From an uncultured Bacteroidales bacterium (GTDB lineage: Bacteria > Bacteroidota > Bacteroidia > Bacteroidales > FEN-979), in NCBI GenBank assembly GCA_903929315.1, contig CAIYUC010000138.1:1-60287 (forward strand): a stretch of 60,287 bases of DNA, written 5' to 3'. The notes below the pieces were generated by a model. It was not told the origin of the DNA and made no database searches. It was given only the letters and a program-made list of their open reading frames with translations. This document shows positions 17,601-24,341 of the stretch, in pieces (the stretch's first letter is position 1; each line of letters opens with the position of its first letter). Both the position numbers and the translations under genes were made by a program.

Positions 17601-17924
17601 AACCTTGAATTTGTCCATCTCAAAGATATGAGGGCATCTGCTTTTGAGCCCCTCCCCCCATCCCCCTCCCCATCCGGGGTGGGGGCTGCAGGGGCAGGAC
17701 TTTCCGGATACAGATACCAGGATGGCCTTGGATACTACCAATCCACTACAGATGTTGCAACCAACTTTTTCTTTGACTATCTGCCAAAAGGTACTTACGT
17801 ATTCGAATATCCTCTGGTAGTTAATGCAGCCGGTAATTATTCAAATGGAATCTCTACAGTACAATGCATGTATGCTCCCGAATTTGCCGCTCATTCAAGT
17901 GGTGTCAGGGTTAGTATCAAGTAA
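11607..17924 (+). CDS. alpha-2-macroglobulin family protein lacking the thioester motif
   Basis: A 2105-residue secreted protein with a signal peptide (1-27) and a bacterial alpha-2-macroglobulin architecture: a helical N-terminal region, MG2-like domains (TYFFTDRAIYRPGQTIYFKG near 625-650), the A2M domain (FYPALLTDKNGNISLKFTVP near 1275) and a C-terminal thioester-type helical domain (GAWPWFEGM near 1615). The family traps proteases and is thought to guard the envelope. Where homologues carry CxEQ before FxRFYANSxA, this one reads NADN (1518-1521) before IFNAFYANSIA, so no thioester can form. Five repeat-derived segments sit in frame near residues 1386-1399, 1706-1725, 1952-1964, 1969-1982 and 2014-2031. 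It is one uninterrupted frame, longer than the usual 1850-1950 residues. Confidence 0.9.
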   Translation: MKTRLFFLFFCLFLLFSTITPEFLNSQTSGLSQPKTLKTNGYNKQWKQVDSLYNAGLPKSAIEIVNRIYSQAKKEGNKPEYIKAIIYRFKLQSDFQEDVLVKTIQDLKTEIRSSSEPVHQILNSILAEVYWKYYQNNRYRFQGRTQIPDNKEDSIQTWDLATISNYITKTYLHSLDNPGLLKGIPIGEYMEILSFNENQGKGKTIDPVAAAFRPTLYDFLAWRSLDYFMSNDVPVKVAASAFQLDDPGYFSLARAFIKMPINLIPPVTSSMEYYAITILRDLTAFHFNDKNPQALIDEELQRFSYLLRTAVVEGKDSLYLLSLNQFEKDSDDSPWSTDISYAIANFLFTIGQEYRPLESEKHKWDIKSSLEYCENAIRRFPESDGAKRCRTLEENIRRSSLEITTEYAINPDKPSLGLLELRNISTVWFRLIKVDPEATQNKISTMNQQEILKYYTSLASVRSWSVVLPTDGDFQKHSVEISIPAVSKGYYILLCSSDKDFGSDKQAITFSSFYSTQISYISQRTPKGGFNFYILDRETGNPLQNVPAEAWTKYYNYTSRRYETRKMNDYVTDNNGFFSIPPLTLGTNYSGFFIKLKVKDDLFITDNIYQYPFTEKPEKPALHTYFFTDRAIYRPGQTIYFKGIIIEQAGDDQKLKPDLKTTVTFTDVNYQKISEQTFVTNEFGSFNGMFIAPQGVLLGQVTISNGSGSVVLSVEEYKRPTFMVTFNPLEGNYRVSDSIILKGKATGYAGNNIGGASVRYRVVRTARFPFWNSRWSIPFPISPEIEITNGTTHSLINGDFSITFKAIPDRTIPRSNNPVFDYLIYADITDINGETQSNEANVSAGYISLLIGSDLPEKINIAKDTVIKVTTKNLNGRPTPANVQVTITRLSQPDRLFRKRMWKRADRSIINQKDFYLEFPFDVYDDEDNPEKWQAESISETTINTKDDSIVSLQHLSSRLPSFAPLKPGFYRMILSAKDPFGENVETKTFFTVFDPSSKELSINTMNWFVPLKTSCEPGEKAQFLIGSKDENINVIYEIWAHDSLQSRQWLKLTNRQMLVEIPVKEDYRGNCAVNFLFIRHNRVFQNSQMITVPYPSKKLGISFESFRDKLSPGQNEEWKITIKDPAGKGAEAEFLTAMYDESLDLFSPNTWNFSLSRKYFLSNPWEVTNSFKIAAGTYNPLHTVAGEYTGRDYPQLNWFGYNYFNASRYGTGILKMSDRNVSGIEPMIQPGGGKEHVGENIPVPPMDMNLEVKQKPEKAPVPVMPAYQVRRDFRETAFFYPALLTDKNGNISLKFTVPESLTKWKLLGFAHTKQLDWGQLEKEVITQKDLMVFPNAPRFVRQRDTVIFSAKVVNLGALDLAGEVTLEFTDAITQKPIDIIQDSSRFRHQAPGIRHQVSFTLDQGQSENFEWKLIIPVDPLLSVLQFHIAAKAENFTDAEENAFPVLTNRMLVTESLPLPVRGKGSFDFNFEKLLQTTGLNKKENTLKNYKLTLEFASNPAWYAIQALPLLDEPVYPNADNIFNAFYANSIAAFIANSNPKIKKVFDTWKNITPEALLSNLEKNQQLKSAILQETPWVMEAKSESQRKQRVALLFDLNTLSGRLSQNLARLRKMQSLNGAWPWFEGMQESRYITQNIVTGLGHLDHLGIKNIHEDKTTWDMITKAVQFLDGELLKDYENVKKQFPDKMEENHLGFTQVQYLYARSYFPTPGPSPKGEGGGGGVSPAFDYFKAQAARYWLQNDIYSQGMIALALSRLGDKKTPISILKSLSEKAQHSPELGMYWVSQGGYEVYQAPVEAQSLLIEAFQEITADKNAIEEMKIWLLKQKQTQDWKTSRATAEACYALLLRGLDLLATTPDVKITIGKAKIDASKLEDTKAEAGTGYFQVSWSGTEITPDMGKVKIVKSDDGVAWGAVYWQYFEDLDKITPAQTPLKIEKKLYLEKNSPSGPVLQEITDYELRITNDTSDKKLPSPGGKGPGVGLKVGDKLKVRIILTVDRNLEFVHLKDMRASAFEPLPPSPSPSGVGAAGAGLSGYRYQDGLGYYQSTTDVATNFFFDYLPKGTYVFEYPLVVNAAGNYSNGISTVQCMYAPEFAAHSSGVRVSIK
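15765..15802. repeat. GGCACCAGGCATCA repeat inside the macroglobulin gene
   Basis: Tandem AGGCACC/AGGCATC units encode RHQAPGIRHQ in frame (residues about 1387-1397). This is the GATGCC/GGTGCC repeat class otherwise seen between genes. Confidence 0.8.
16724..16780. repeat. GC-rich palindromic repeat inside the macroglobulin gene
   Basis: CCCCTCCCCCAAGG then GGGAAGGGGGAGG and further G-runs encode PTPGPSPKGEGGGGGVSP in frame in the helical domain. It belongs to the same family as 4573, 17513, 17647 and 27645. Confidence 0.85.
17462..17498. repeat. ATTACGAATTACGA repeat inside the macroglobulin gene
   Basis: Four units of ATTACGA/ATTACGGA encode ITDYELRITND in frame. The reverse-complement word TTCGTAATCCGTAAT is intergenic at 25580-25601 and 26920-26948. 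Confidence 0.85.
17513..17551. repeat. GC-rich palindromic repeat inside the macroglobulin gene
   Basis: CCCCTCCCCGGG, GGGAAGGGGCC and GGGGGTGGGG encode PSPGGKGPGVGL in frame, 15 bases after the ATTACGA tract. Confidence 0.85.
17647..17698. repeat. GC-rich palindromic repeat inside the macroglobulin gene
   Basis: Runs of CCCCTCCCCC facing GGGGTGGGGG encode PLPPSPSPSGVGAAGAG in frame near the C-terminus. It is in the opposite orientation to the 17513 copy. Confidence 0.85.
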
Positions 17925-17930
17925 TTAGCG

Positions 17931-18010
17931 GATGCCAGATGCTCTTAGTTCGCGCGCGCTTTCAGCGCGTGCGTGAATAATTACCAGATGCCAGATGTTA
18001 GATGCTAGGT
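17931..18010. repeat. GATGCCAGATGCC repeats around a CGCG palindrome, copy 2
   Basis: GATGCCAGATGC (17931-17942), the palindrome TTCGCGCGCGCTTTCAGCGC with GTGCGTG (17949-17975), then CCAGATGCCAGATGTTAGATGC (17984 onward). It lies between the convergent macroglobulin and four-helix-bundle genes and reaches the stop of the latter. Confidence 0.8.
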
Positions 18011-18376
18011 GCGGTATTCTTGTTTGACTTTTTTGCTCAGATTATTAAGCATTTTGCCAAGAATGACGAGTCTTTCGTGAAGGCTTTGGTATTTTTCTTT
18101 TGATTTTAGAGAGCCTATTTCATATAGACTTTCAAGATGATCAATGGTTTCGTCTGTTGAAGATTCCGCATAGACAAGAAAATGTAAAAAATCCTGCTTA
18201 TAGCATCTTCTTCCATACCCTTCAACAATATTCGCCCGCACTGAGTTCATCGATCGTCTTATCTGACTTCCGGTTTCATACATTTCGAACTTAGGTAAAT
18301 CTTCCAGAGTCATACTGTGTATATCAGAGACTAATTCCCTAGCCTTTTTCCATACTTCCAAATCTTTGTATTTCAT
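18005..18376 (-). CDS. four helix bundle protein (23S rRNA intervening-sequence protein family)
   Basis: A 123-residue helical protein counted from the ATG at 18376, where the family begins ([16 protein letters not shown]). The frame could extend 11 codons upstream to 18409. The pattern [19 protein letters not shown] and the C-terminal [16 protein letters not shown] are typical of the S23/IVP four-helix-bundle family, first seen as ORFs within 23S rRNA inserts but also scattered through Bacteroidota chromosomes with unknown function. It stands alone between two plus-strand genes, so it looks like an independent insertion. Confidence 0.88.
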   Translation of the reverse strand: MKYKDLEVWKKARELVSDIHSMTLEDLPKFEMYETGSQIRRSMNSVRANIVEGYGRRCYKQDFLHFLVYAESSTDETIDHLESLYEIGSLKSKEKYQSLHERLVILGKMLNNLSKKVKQEYRT

Positions 18377-18508
18377 AAATTTTTCCCCATTAATCGTCTT
18401 GACCCTCAAAAGGTAATACCTTTATTAATCATTTTTTATCTGGTAGCTGGTATCCGGCATCTGGCATCCCTTCTTTTTAGTACCTTCGCTTTTTCAAAGT
18501 TAAATGCT

Positions 18509-20257
18509 ATGTTAAGAACACAAACCTGCGGTGAACTCAATTTGCAACATGTCGGACAGAACGTAACACTCTGCGGTTGGGTAAATAGATCAAGGGATAT
18601 GGGAGGAATGACCTTCATTGACCTCCGTGACCGTTACGGGATAACCCAGCTTGTATTCAATATAACGTCAAATGCAGCTTTGTGTATGGAGGCTCGCAAG
18701 CTTGGTCGCGAATTCGTTCTTTCTGCGAAAGGAATTGTCGCCGAAAGAAGCAATAAAAACCTGAAGATCCCGACAGGGGAAATCGAGATCAATATAGAAA
18801 GTTTCGAGATCCTGAATCCATCAAAAATTCCGCCTTTTACTATTGAAGATGAGACAGACGGCGGGGAAGAATTACGGATGAAATACCGTTACCTCGACCT
18901 CCGCCGGACTGTCAATAAAAAGAATCTCGAATTGAGGCATAAAATGTCCATCGAGACCAGGAATTATTTGAATTCACAAGGGTTCATTGAGATAGAAACA
19001 CCCGTCCTGATCAAATCTACTCCTGAGGGCGCCAGGGATTTTGTCGTCCCTTCCAGGATGAACCCCGGACAATTCTATGCCCTGCCACAATCTCCCCAAA
19101 CCTTTAAGCAGCTTTTGATGATCGCCGGTTTTGACCGTTATTTCCAGATCGTGAAATGCTTCCGGGATGAAGATCTCCGCGCCGACCGGCAGCTTGAATT
19201 TACACAGATCGACTGCGAAATGTCATTTGTTACACGGGAAGATATTTTAAACACATTCGAAGGCCTGGCCAGACATCTTTTCAAAGCGGTTAAAAATTTG
19301 GATGTTCCCACCTTTCCCAGGATGACTTACCAGGAGGCGATGGCTGAATATGGGTCAGATAAACCGGATATCCGTTTCGGGATGAAATTAACCGAACTTA
19401 ATGACCTTGCAAAGGGTAAGGGCTTCAGGGTATTTGATGAAGCAGAGCTCGTGGTTGGTATTTGTGCAGAGGGTTGTTCTGAATATACCAGGAAACAACT
19501 CGATGAGCTCACCGAATGGGTCAAACGGCCACAAACCGGGGCAGCGGGACTTATCTATATAAAATATGGAAAGGATAGTTCAATAAAATCCTCTATCGAC
19601 AAGTTTTTCTCCCCGGTTGATCTTACGGCAATCATTCAAAGATTCAATTCAAAACCGGGTGACCTCCTGTTTATCATGGCCGGCCCGAAAGAGAAAACAC
19701 GCTTTGCCATGAACGATTTGCGGCTGGAGATGGGAAACCGTTTGGGATTGCGCAAATCAGGTGAATTTAAACCTCTTTGGGTCACTCATTTTCCATTGCT
19801 GGAATGGAATGATGAAGCGCGACGGTTCTATGCCATGCATCATCCGTTTACATCGCCTCTTCCGGAAGACATACCTTTATTGGATACAGATCCCGGAGCT
19901 GTCAGGGCCAATGCTTATGATCTTGTAATAAATGGTGTGGAGATCGGTGGCGGTTCGATCCGGATCCATAATAAGGAACTGCAGCAGAAGATGTTTAAAG
20001 TCCTGGGATTTACGGATGAAAACGCCCAGGATCAATTCGGTTTTTTAATGAATGCGTTTGAATATGGCGCTCCTCCTCATGGTGGAATAGCTTTTGGTTT
20101 CGACCGCTGGTGTACTATTTTCGGAGGCGGCGACTCCATCCGTGACTATATTGCCTTTCCAAAAAATAATGCCGGCAGGGACGTAATGATAGATACTCCG
20201 GCAGGAATAAGTGACGAACAATGGAAAGAACTCAATATTAAACCACTGAAACCATAA
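18509..20257 (+). CDS. aspS: aspartyl-tRNA synthetase
   Basis: A 582-residue class IIb synthetase of the bacterial type: an N-terminal OB-fold anticodon-binding domain ([20 protein letters not shown]), motif 2 ([19 protein letters not shown]), an inserted GAD domain (about 290-410) and motif 3 ([10 protein letters not shown] near 525). It loads aspartate on tRNA-Asp. A near-consensus box TACCTTCG at 18481-18488 precedes the ATG. The gene is complete and of normal length. Confidence 0.97.
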   Translation: MLRTQTCGELNLQHVGQNVTLCGWVNRSRDMGGMTFIDLRDRYGITQLVFNITSNAALCMEARKLGREFVLSAKGIVAERSNKNLKIPTGEIEINIESFEILNPSKIPPFTIEDETDGGEELRMKYRYLDLRRTVNKKNLELRHKMSIETRNYLNSQGFIEIETPVLIKSTPEGARDFVVPSRMNPGQFYALPQSPQTFKQLLMIAGFDRYFQIVKCFRDEDLRADRQLEFTQIDCEMSFVTREDILNTFEGLARHLFKAVKNLDVPTFPRMTYQEAMAEYGSDKPDIRFGMKLTELNDLAKGKGFRVFDEAELVVGICAEGCSEYTRKQLDELTEWVKRPQTGAAGLIYIKYGKDSSIKSSIDKFFSPVDLTAIIQRFNSKPGDLLFIMAGPKEKTRFAMNDLRLEMGNRLGLRKSGEFKPLWVTHFPLLEWNDEARRFYAMHHPFTSPLPEDIPLLDTDPGAVRANAYDLVINGVEIGGGSIRIHNKELQQKMFKVLGFTDENAQDQFGFLMNAFEYGAPPHGGIAFGFDRWCTIFGGGDSIRDYIAFPKNNAGRDVMIDTPAGISDEQWKELNIKPLKP

Positions 20258-20264
20258 TTTTTTT

Positions 20265-20390
20265 ATTTACGAGGTACGATTTTAGATTTACGATTGAATG
20301 TACGATCGACGATTGACGTTTAAATAGTAAAAAATCGTATATCGTAAATCAAAAATTCAATCGTATATCGTACCTCGTAAATCGTAAATA
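20265..20390. repeat. large inverted repeat (TTTACGAGGTACGAT family)
   Basis: The arm ATTTACGAGGTACGAT at 20265 plus ATTTACGATTGAAT to 20299 is mirrored by ATTCAATCGTATATCGTACC with TCGTAAAT at 20355-20382, apart from an 8-base extra segment in the left arm. Between the arms are further ATCGTA and TACGAT words. Transcribed, it would fold into a long stem behind aspS. Confidence 0.85.
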
Positions 20391-20397
20391 ATTTCCT

Positions 20398-20405
20398 TAC
20401 ATTTG
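20398..20405 (+). promoter_or_regulatory. Bacteroidota -7 promoter box TACATTTG
   Basis: A perfect TAnnTTTG match 26 bases before the lipoprotein ATG. No clear TTTG -33 element is at the expected distance, because the upstream sequence is the inverted repeat. Confidence 0.45.
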
Positions 20406-20431
20406 CCCAGGATCATTCAAACACAACCATC

Positions 20432-20809
20432 ATGCGTGCAAGACAATTTTTTCTTCCAGTGATCATCACCGTTATTATCCTCTTTTCCGGCTGTAAAAGC
20501 AATGACTTGAAAAAAGAAACTGATCAAATTGGCGATGCTATGTGCCGTAACATTGAAGTGATGTCTAAACTCCGGGTCGCAAATCCCAACGACACAGCCA
20601 CTATCAATAAATTGCAGGCAGATGTTAAAAAGATCCAGAATGAAATGACCATTTTATACCAGGAATTCAAACAGAAGTACGGCGATAAGGTCCAGGATAA
20701 AGCATTCGCCAAAAAATTTTCCACCGAGCTCCGCAGGACGATGCTTGATAATTGTCAGAGCTTATCAAAACAGGACAGGGAGCAGTTTCAGAAGGATCTT
20801 GCAAAGTAG
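20432..20809 (+). CDS. small lipoprotein of unknown function
   Basis: A 125-residue protein with a lipoprotein signal (lipobox FSGC, C21) and a mature part that is almost entirely charged and helical. This part (KLQADVKKIQNEMTILYQEF) is probably a coiled coil. I do not recognise a named family. It has its own promoter box and stands alone between two repeat elements, so no operon partner hints at its role. Confidence 0.7.
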   Translation: MRARQFFLPVIITVIILFSGCKSNDLKKETDQIGDAMCRNIEVMSKLRVANPNDTATINKLQADVKKIQNEMTILYQEFKQKYGDKVQDKAFAKKFSTELRRTMLDNCQSLSKQDREQFQKDLAK

Positions 20810-20894
20810 CGAATGATCTCAATTTAACTTATCGATCAATTAACCAATCACCTCTGCTTTTCCTGAAGATGGCAAAAAGTACAACGGATGTTAC

Positions 20895-21002
20895 TTTTTT
20901 TCTTTGTGTGCTTTGTGCCTTCTTGGTGTTCATTGTGGTTGAGTTTTTTTTAATTAACCACAAAGTTCACAATGATTTACACAAAGATCACAAAGATTCT
21001 TA
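20895..21002. repeat. long inverted-repeat element, CTTTGTG family, copy 2
   Basis: TTTCTTTGTGTGCTTTGTGCC and TTCTTGGTGTTCATTGTGGTT fold back on AACCACAAAGTTCACAATG and TTACACAAAGATCACAAAG. It sits between convergent genes (lipoprotein and S46 peptidase), where it may serve as a terminator for both. Confidence 0.8.
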
Positions 21003-21029
21003 AGGCAGCACCGCGGCGGGTGAGGCAGA

Positions 21030-23177
21030 TTAATGCGGAACACCTATTTCATCGAGGATAAATCCTGCTTTCCCGAATTTTTCCGTCACAAATAATACAT
21101 AGCGGATATCTACCGATATTGCCCTCTGGAGATTGAAATCATATTGCCAGTCACTGATAAGGGCTTCGTAATTTCCATCAAATACTACCCCTACCAATTC
21201 TCCTTTTGCATTCATGACAGGACTTCCGCTATTACCCCCGGTGATATCACACTGGTTCAGGAATGCTACCGGAACATCTTTAAGTCCGGGATCCATCCAT
21301 TTACCAAAATCTTTTTTCTTATAGAGATCAACCAATCCCGCAGGTGCATTGAATGGTTCGGTGCCGGTATTTTTTTCAACCACACCCTGAAGAGTAGTTA
21401 ATGGATAATACCATACCGCATTCCTGGGTTGGTATCCTTTAACCTGACCGGAAGTGAAGCGGATGGTGCTGTTTGCATCCGGGTAAAGAGTTTTTCCTTT
21501 CCATTCGTAGAGTGCATCCAGGTACTGCTTTCTGATATCAGTCACATTGGATGAAAAAGTCTGGCTGGTTTTTTGCATCTCTTCCGTTACCGGATAAAGG
21601 CCAATCTCCATGTTGATGAATGGATCATTTAATGCAGCCAGTTCTGTCGATGATTTTTTGAAAAGGTTTTTAGCATATTCGACATCGCTCAACCTTGAGG
21701 TTTTAAATGCCTCGTCGACAAATTGTACAATGGTTTTTGATTTGTCGTTAAGAATATAATCAAGTCCGTGGATCCGCTGGTCCTGTGGAAGCGTATCTGC
21801 CATTTTCAGGGCACGGACCAGTAAAGCCTTATCTGCCGGTTCATAATAATTATCATAACTGTACTGTAATCCATCAATTGTCTCCTGGATCATTCTATCA
21901 TTGAAACCGGGTTGCTTTTCACTCTCCGGTTTTTCCATTTCTTTGGTTACGGAATATATCGCATTGGCAATGCTGAGCTGGGTGCTGGCCAAACCCTGGA
22001 AGATCCCTAATATATCATCCCGCTCCCTGTTGCTTGCAATCAATTTATATTGCTCTTTTTCTTTTTCAAGGATATCACCATATTTTATTTTTGTTCCCGG
22101 ATTACTATTGGCCCACTTGAGAAAATCTTTTTCAAAATTTATTTTTTTCTGAAGAAAATTGGTTTTTTTCATCCCTTCAAGTTTTCCTTCATAATTCTTC
22201 ATAACATTTGCCAGACTTTTTTCCAGACTCGCAACTTTAAGTTTACCAGCAGCATCGTTTTTGGTAAGTTCATCCATAAGATCAATGATCTCTATAAAAT
22301 TACTGATGGCGAACGGATAATTATATTCCTGGTTCCAATTCACCGAGGTGGAGGTTCTGTAGCGTGTGGTCATCCCGGGATACCCTACAATAAAAGTGAA
22401 ATCCCCATCCTTTAGCGGAGTATTGGAAACTTTAAGCCAGATTTTTGGTTTGTAAGGAATATTATCCTTGCTGTATTCTTTTCCTGTACCATTGGGTGAA
22501 ACATAAACCCTCATGAACGAGAAATCCCCCGTATGCCTGGGCCACATCCAGTTATCAATTTCTCCACCATAATTCCCAATGGAAAGAGGAGGGGAATATA
22601 CGATCCGGACATCTTTAAATACCTTATAAACGAACAAAATATATTGTTTCCCATTATACATCTCCACTATCCTTGCATTGATATCATCCTTCCCTTTCTC
22701 CAGTGCGTCAGTCATTGCTGAAATTTTAGCATTTATGTTTTTGTCTTTTTCTACCGGATCGGTAACACCTTTTGCGGCCTCCGTAACCTCAGAGGTCACG
22801 TCTTTCATGTCCATGAGCATATTGGCAGTATAACCGGATGCTTTTAGTTCATCCGGTCGGTTTGTCGCTAAAAAACCATTGGTTAAATAATCACTGCTTA
22901 CTGTTGATGAACGTTGAAGAGCGGCAAAGGCAACATGATGATTGGTTATGATCAATCCTTCCGGTGAGATGAAAGATGCCGTACCTCCACCCAACTCAAG
23001 CACAGCATTGCATAGTGCAGGGTTGTCTTTATTATAAATGTTGCTTACCGGAATGGAAAGTCCTTTTTTATTCAGATCAAGCTGATCAAGCTGGGAAAGA
23101 AGCCACATTCCTTCCTGGCCATAGGTGACAATGATCAGCAGAAAGAAAAACTGTATCGCCAACAAATATTTTTTCAT
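21030..23177 (-). CDS. S46 family dipeptidyl-peptidase, DPP7-like
   Basis: A 715-residue secreted serine exopeptidase with a signal peptide (1-20), the chymotrypsin-like histidine motif TNHHVAF (78-84) and the catalytic serine in GGNSGSP (S650). S46 enzymes remove dipeptides from peptide N-termini in the periplasm and serve amino-acid growth. Eighteen residues after the serine the sequence reads FDGN; a glycine here is the DPP7 signature (bulky hydrophobic P1), whereas DPP11 has arginine (acidic P1). The adjacent metallo-hydrolase gene is on the same strand, 97 bases upstream. Confidence 0.93.
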   Translation of the reverse strand: MKKYLLAIQFFFLLIIVTYGQEGMWLLSQLDQLDLNKKGLSIPVSNIYNKDNPALCNAVLELGGGTASFISPEGLIITNHHVAFAALQRSSTVSSDYLTNGFLATNRPDELKASGYTANMLMDMKDVTSEVTEAAKGVTDPVEKDKNINAKISAMTDALEKGKDDINARIVEMYNGKQYILFVYKVFKDVRIVYSPPLSIGNYGGEIDNWMWPRHTGDFSFMRVYVSPNGTGKEYSKDNIPYKPKIWLKVSNTPLKDGDFTFIVGYPGMTTRYRTSTSVNWNQEYNYPFAISNFIEIIDLMDELTKNDAAGKLKVASLEKSLANVMKNYEGKLEGMKKTNFLQKKINFEKDFLKWANSNPGTKIKYGDILEKEKEQYKLIASNRERDDILGIFQGLASTQLSIANAIYSVTKEMEKPESEKQPGFNDRMIQETIDGLQYSYDNYYEPADKALLVRALKMADTLPQDQRIHGLDYILNDKSKTIVQFVDEAFKTSRLSDVEYAKNLFKKSSTELAALNDPFINMEIGLYPVTEEMQKTSQTFSSNVTDIRKQYLDALYEWKGKTLYPDANSTIRFTSGQVKGYQPRNAVWYYPLTTLQGVVEKNTGTEPFNAPAGLVDLYKKKDFGKWMDPGLKDVPVAFLNQCDITGGNSGSPVMNAKGELVGVVFDGNYEALISDWQYDFNLQRAISVDIRYVLFVTEKFGKAGFILDEIGVPH

Positions 23178-23255
23178 AAATACCTCCTAAAGGATTAATT
23201 GGTTAAATAATTCTTTTTATCAAGCCCATTCATATACTAAAGATAATGCTAATTT

Positions 23256-23277
23256 TCGACTGCCGACTGCCGACTTA
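23256..23277. repeat. GTCGGCA tandem repeat
   Basis: TCGACTGCCGACTGCCGACT abuts the stop codon of the metallo-hydrolase gene. It is the same family as 4330-4356. Confidence 0.75.
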
Positions 23278-24111
23278 CTTATTTTCTTTGATATATTCAA
23301 TCGTTTTCTCCGGTGATGTCATTTCCGGTATCTCGACCCAATTTTTATATTTGGATTTCAGCTTGTCAGCTTTTTCAGGATTTTCAGCCGCTTCCTGCAT
23401 GTCTTCGAGATATTCTCTCATATGGATTGCAATATCTTTAGTGCCCGGGGCGCCATGTCCGGGGACCAGTGTGGTAATTTCCCATCCCATCAGAATGGCA
23501 TTGAGTGCAAGGATCCAGCTGTCAACATTGGCTCCGCTTTCCTTTTTAAGCACCGGATTTATCTTATTAAAAATCAGGTCGCCGCAAAACATTACTCTCC
23601 GGTTTTCAAGATAAACAACCACATCCTGAAACGTATGAGCCTGACCAAGATTATAAATCTGAACAGTCTCATCGCCAAGATTCAGTTTAAGTTCCTTTGT
23701 TACAAAATCAGTAGGCATGTTCTCACGCTCCACGTTTTTGGCGAGAAAGGATTTGTCATAACTTCCAATATAGATCTTACAGCCTTTATAAAACATATTC
23801 CCTTTCGTATGATCACCATGATAATGTGTGTTGATCACTATGATCTTCTTCCCCCCGGCTTTTTCTTTTGCTAAAGTGTATAAATTCTCCGCCTCGGTTC
23901 CCATCTTTGTATCGATTACGACAACGGCGCTATCGGTAACCAGGATACCACTGTTCCCGCCACCTCCCAAATACACGGTCAGATTGTTGTCTATTATTTT
24001 TGCTTCAACCTGATTCACATTTTGCTTTGGTTGCGAAAATGAATTTTGAAAAAACAGGATCAGGATAAAGAATGCAACTCCTTTACCAGATATGAATTGT
24101 TGAGTTTTCAT
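23275..24111 (-). CDS. secreted MBL-fold metallo-hydrolase
   Basis: A 278-residue metallo-beta-lactamase-fold enzyme with a signal peptide (1-27). Metal ligands are intact: THYHGDH (H96, H98, D100, H101), GQAHTF, FCGDLIF and PGHG. The single-domain layout, with LGNENGxx-like GGGGNSG and VVIDTK before the motif, resembles periplasmic hydrolases such as quinoprotein relay or subclass B-like enzymes. The substrate cannot be read from sequence, and nothing specifically indicates a true beta-lactamase. Confidence 0.82.
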   Translation of the reverse strand: MKTQQFISGKGVAFFILILFFQNSFSQPKQNVNQVEAKIIDNNLTVYLGGGGNSGILVTDSAVVVIDTKMGTEAENLYTLAKEKAGGKKIIVINTHYHGDHTKGNMFYKGCKIYIGSYDKSFLAKNVERENMPTDFVTKELKLNLGDETVQIYNLGQAHTFQDVVVYLENRRVMFCGDLIFNKINPVLKKESGANVDSWILALNAILMGWEITTLVPGHGAPGTKDIAIHMREYLEDMQEAAENPEKADKLKSKYKNWVEIPEMTSPEKTIEYIKENK

Positions 24112-24257
24112 ATGTATCGTATATTAATTTATAATAGAATTGGAGAAAAAATGAATAAATAGTATTGACGTAAAATACGCTGCAAAGTTACAAACTGTTA
24201 TCGCAATTGGTTCACCGTTCAAAATACCTGGCATGTTTTATACTGACACGAAGTTCG

Positions 24258-24300
24258 TTTTTATTCACTGTTCACTGTTAACTGTTCACTCTTCACTCTT
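24258..24300. repeat. TTCACTGTTCACTGTTAACTG tandem repeat
   Basis: Irregular 7-base units of the TTCACTG type fill the space before the U32 gene promoter box. The rest of the 230-base gap shows nothing else recognisable. Confidence 0.7.
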
Positions 24301-24306
24301 TCTGGT

Positions 24307-24314
24307 TACCTTTG
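24307..24314 (+). promoter_or_regulatory. Bacteroidota -7 promoter box TACCTTTG
   Basis: A perfect TAnnTTTG match 27 bases upstream of the U32 gene ATG. No convincing -33 element is seen because the tandem repeat lies there. Confidence 0.5.
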
Positions 24315-24341
24315 CACAAAAACTAATAGAATTCCCAATCC

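Noticed and set aside
16724-17698. Sequencing errors or frameshifts in the macroglobulin gene at G/C-runs
   Set aside because: The frame stays open through all of them and family motifs continue on both sides, so true in-frame elements are more likely.
18005-18376. Insert in a 23S rRNA gene
   Set aside because: The four-helix-bundle family occurs in such inserts, but no rRNA sequence flanks it here.
21030-23177. DPP11 (Asp/Glu-specific) assignment
   Set aside because: The residue 18 positions after the catalytic serine is glycine (FDGN), which indicates DPP7-type specificity.
23275-24111. Beta-lactamase resistance gene
   Set aside because: The metal-binding fold is generic to MBL hydrolases and nothing specific to beta-lactam substrates is visible.
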